Assembly: GCA_023413895.1 (NCBI GenBank)
Contig: JAEZOU010000092.1
Coordinates: forward strand, 1-15,814
Length of the DNA stretch: 15,814 bases
From: Bacteroidota bacterium
Lineage (GTDB): Bacteria > Bacteroidota > Bacteroidia > Bacteroidales > WCHB1-69
Direction: 5' to 3'
The notes beneath the pieces are model-generated. The model ran no database searches and was not told the origin of the DNA. It was given only the letters and a program-made list of their open reading frames with translations. The stretch's first letter is position 1. Each line of letters opens with the position of its first letter. Made by a program: the position numbers and the translations under genes. This document shows, piece by piece, positions 15,627 through 15,814 of this stretch.

Positions 15627-15814
15627 ATGAAAACAAAAGCAGAGATTGTTGCCAATTGGTTGCCCCGATATACGGGAATGAAACTTGAAGATTTTGGTCA
15701 GTACATTATATTGACCAATTTCAAAAGTTATGTTCAGAATTTTGCAGAGATGATGAATGTAGAAGTGCAGGGGAAGGAGGCACCAATGCAATCTGCTACT
15801 AAGGATAATATCAC
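15627..15814 (+). CDS. amn: AMP nucleosidase, N-terminal part (runs off the window)
   Basis: The 62 visible codons begin MKTKAEIVANWLPRYTGMKL and continue DFGQYIILTNFKSYVQNFAEM. From memory this is the N-terminus of the short (about 260 aa) Bacteroidetes AMP nucleosidase, a member of the nucleoside phosphorylase fold. It splits AMP into adenine and ribose 5-phosphate in the cytosol and helps control the adenylate pool. The catalytic part lies beyond the window. The start is 10 bases after the metallopeptidase stop and has no Shine-Dalgarno, as is normal in this phylum. Sharing a transcript with an exported protease gives no obvious functional link. Confidence 0.82.
   Translation, partial: MKTKAEIVANWLPRYTGMKLEDFGQYIILTNFKSYVQNFAEMMNVEVQGKEAPMQSATKDNI

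Overview
The window looks like a chromosomal segment of a member of the Bacteroidota, most likely a Bacteroidales lineage with a type IX secretion system (T9SS). Four things point there: AT-rich DNA; promoter -7 boxes of the Bacteroides form TAnnTTTG; start sites without Shine-Dalgarno motifs; and a giant secreted protein with a typical T9SS C-terminal sorting domain. The Bacteroidetes-type AMP nucleosidase and dusB-like genes agree. All identifications come from reading the sequence; no database search was run.

Left part (1-2628): the last codons of a probable phosphatidylserine decarboxylase gene are followed after 2 bases by a membrane-anchored family 2 glycosyltransferase. Together they suggest an envelope lipid/glycan operon. 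A tRNA-dihydrouridine synthase gene (dusB type) faces it, and the two coding regions overlap tail to tail by 23 bp.

Centre (2629-13068): a 584-bp AT-rich non-coding region carries an 18-bp perfect palindrome, a short inverted repeat, paired -7 boxes and a 21-bp direct repeat. It leads into one gene of nearly 10 kb. Its product (3,269 aa from the start chosen here) has a signal peptide, three MAM/jelly-roll-like domains, a parallel beta-helix, at least eight CARDB/Ig-like domains, a duplicated module of about 175 aa, a GEVED domain and a T9SS sorting domain. It is expected to be exported, anchored at the cell surface or released, and to act as an adhesin or glycan-binding protein; its ligand is unknown. 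The gene ends in a strong terminator with a UUCG loop.

Right part (13069-15814): between two terminators lies a candidate structured RNA with sequence landmarks I associate with the Flavo-1 motif. Then come tRNA-Pro(GGG) on the minus strand and, diverging from it, a gene for an exported gluzincin metallopeptidase (HEFGH plus a downstream Glu). Ten bases later an AMP nucleosidase gene begins and runs off the window.

No CRISPR array, insertion sequence, integrase or attachment site was seen. The most unusual object is the giant T9SS cargo gene, with its repeated internal architecture and its long, motif-rich upstream region.
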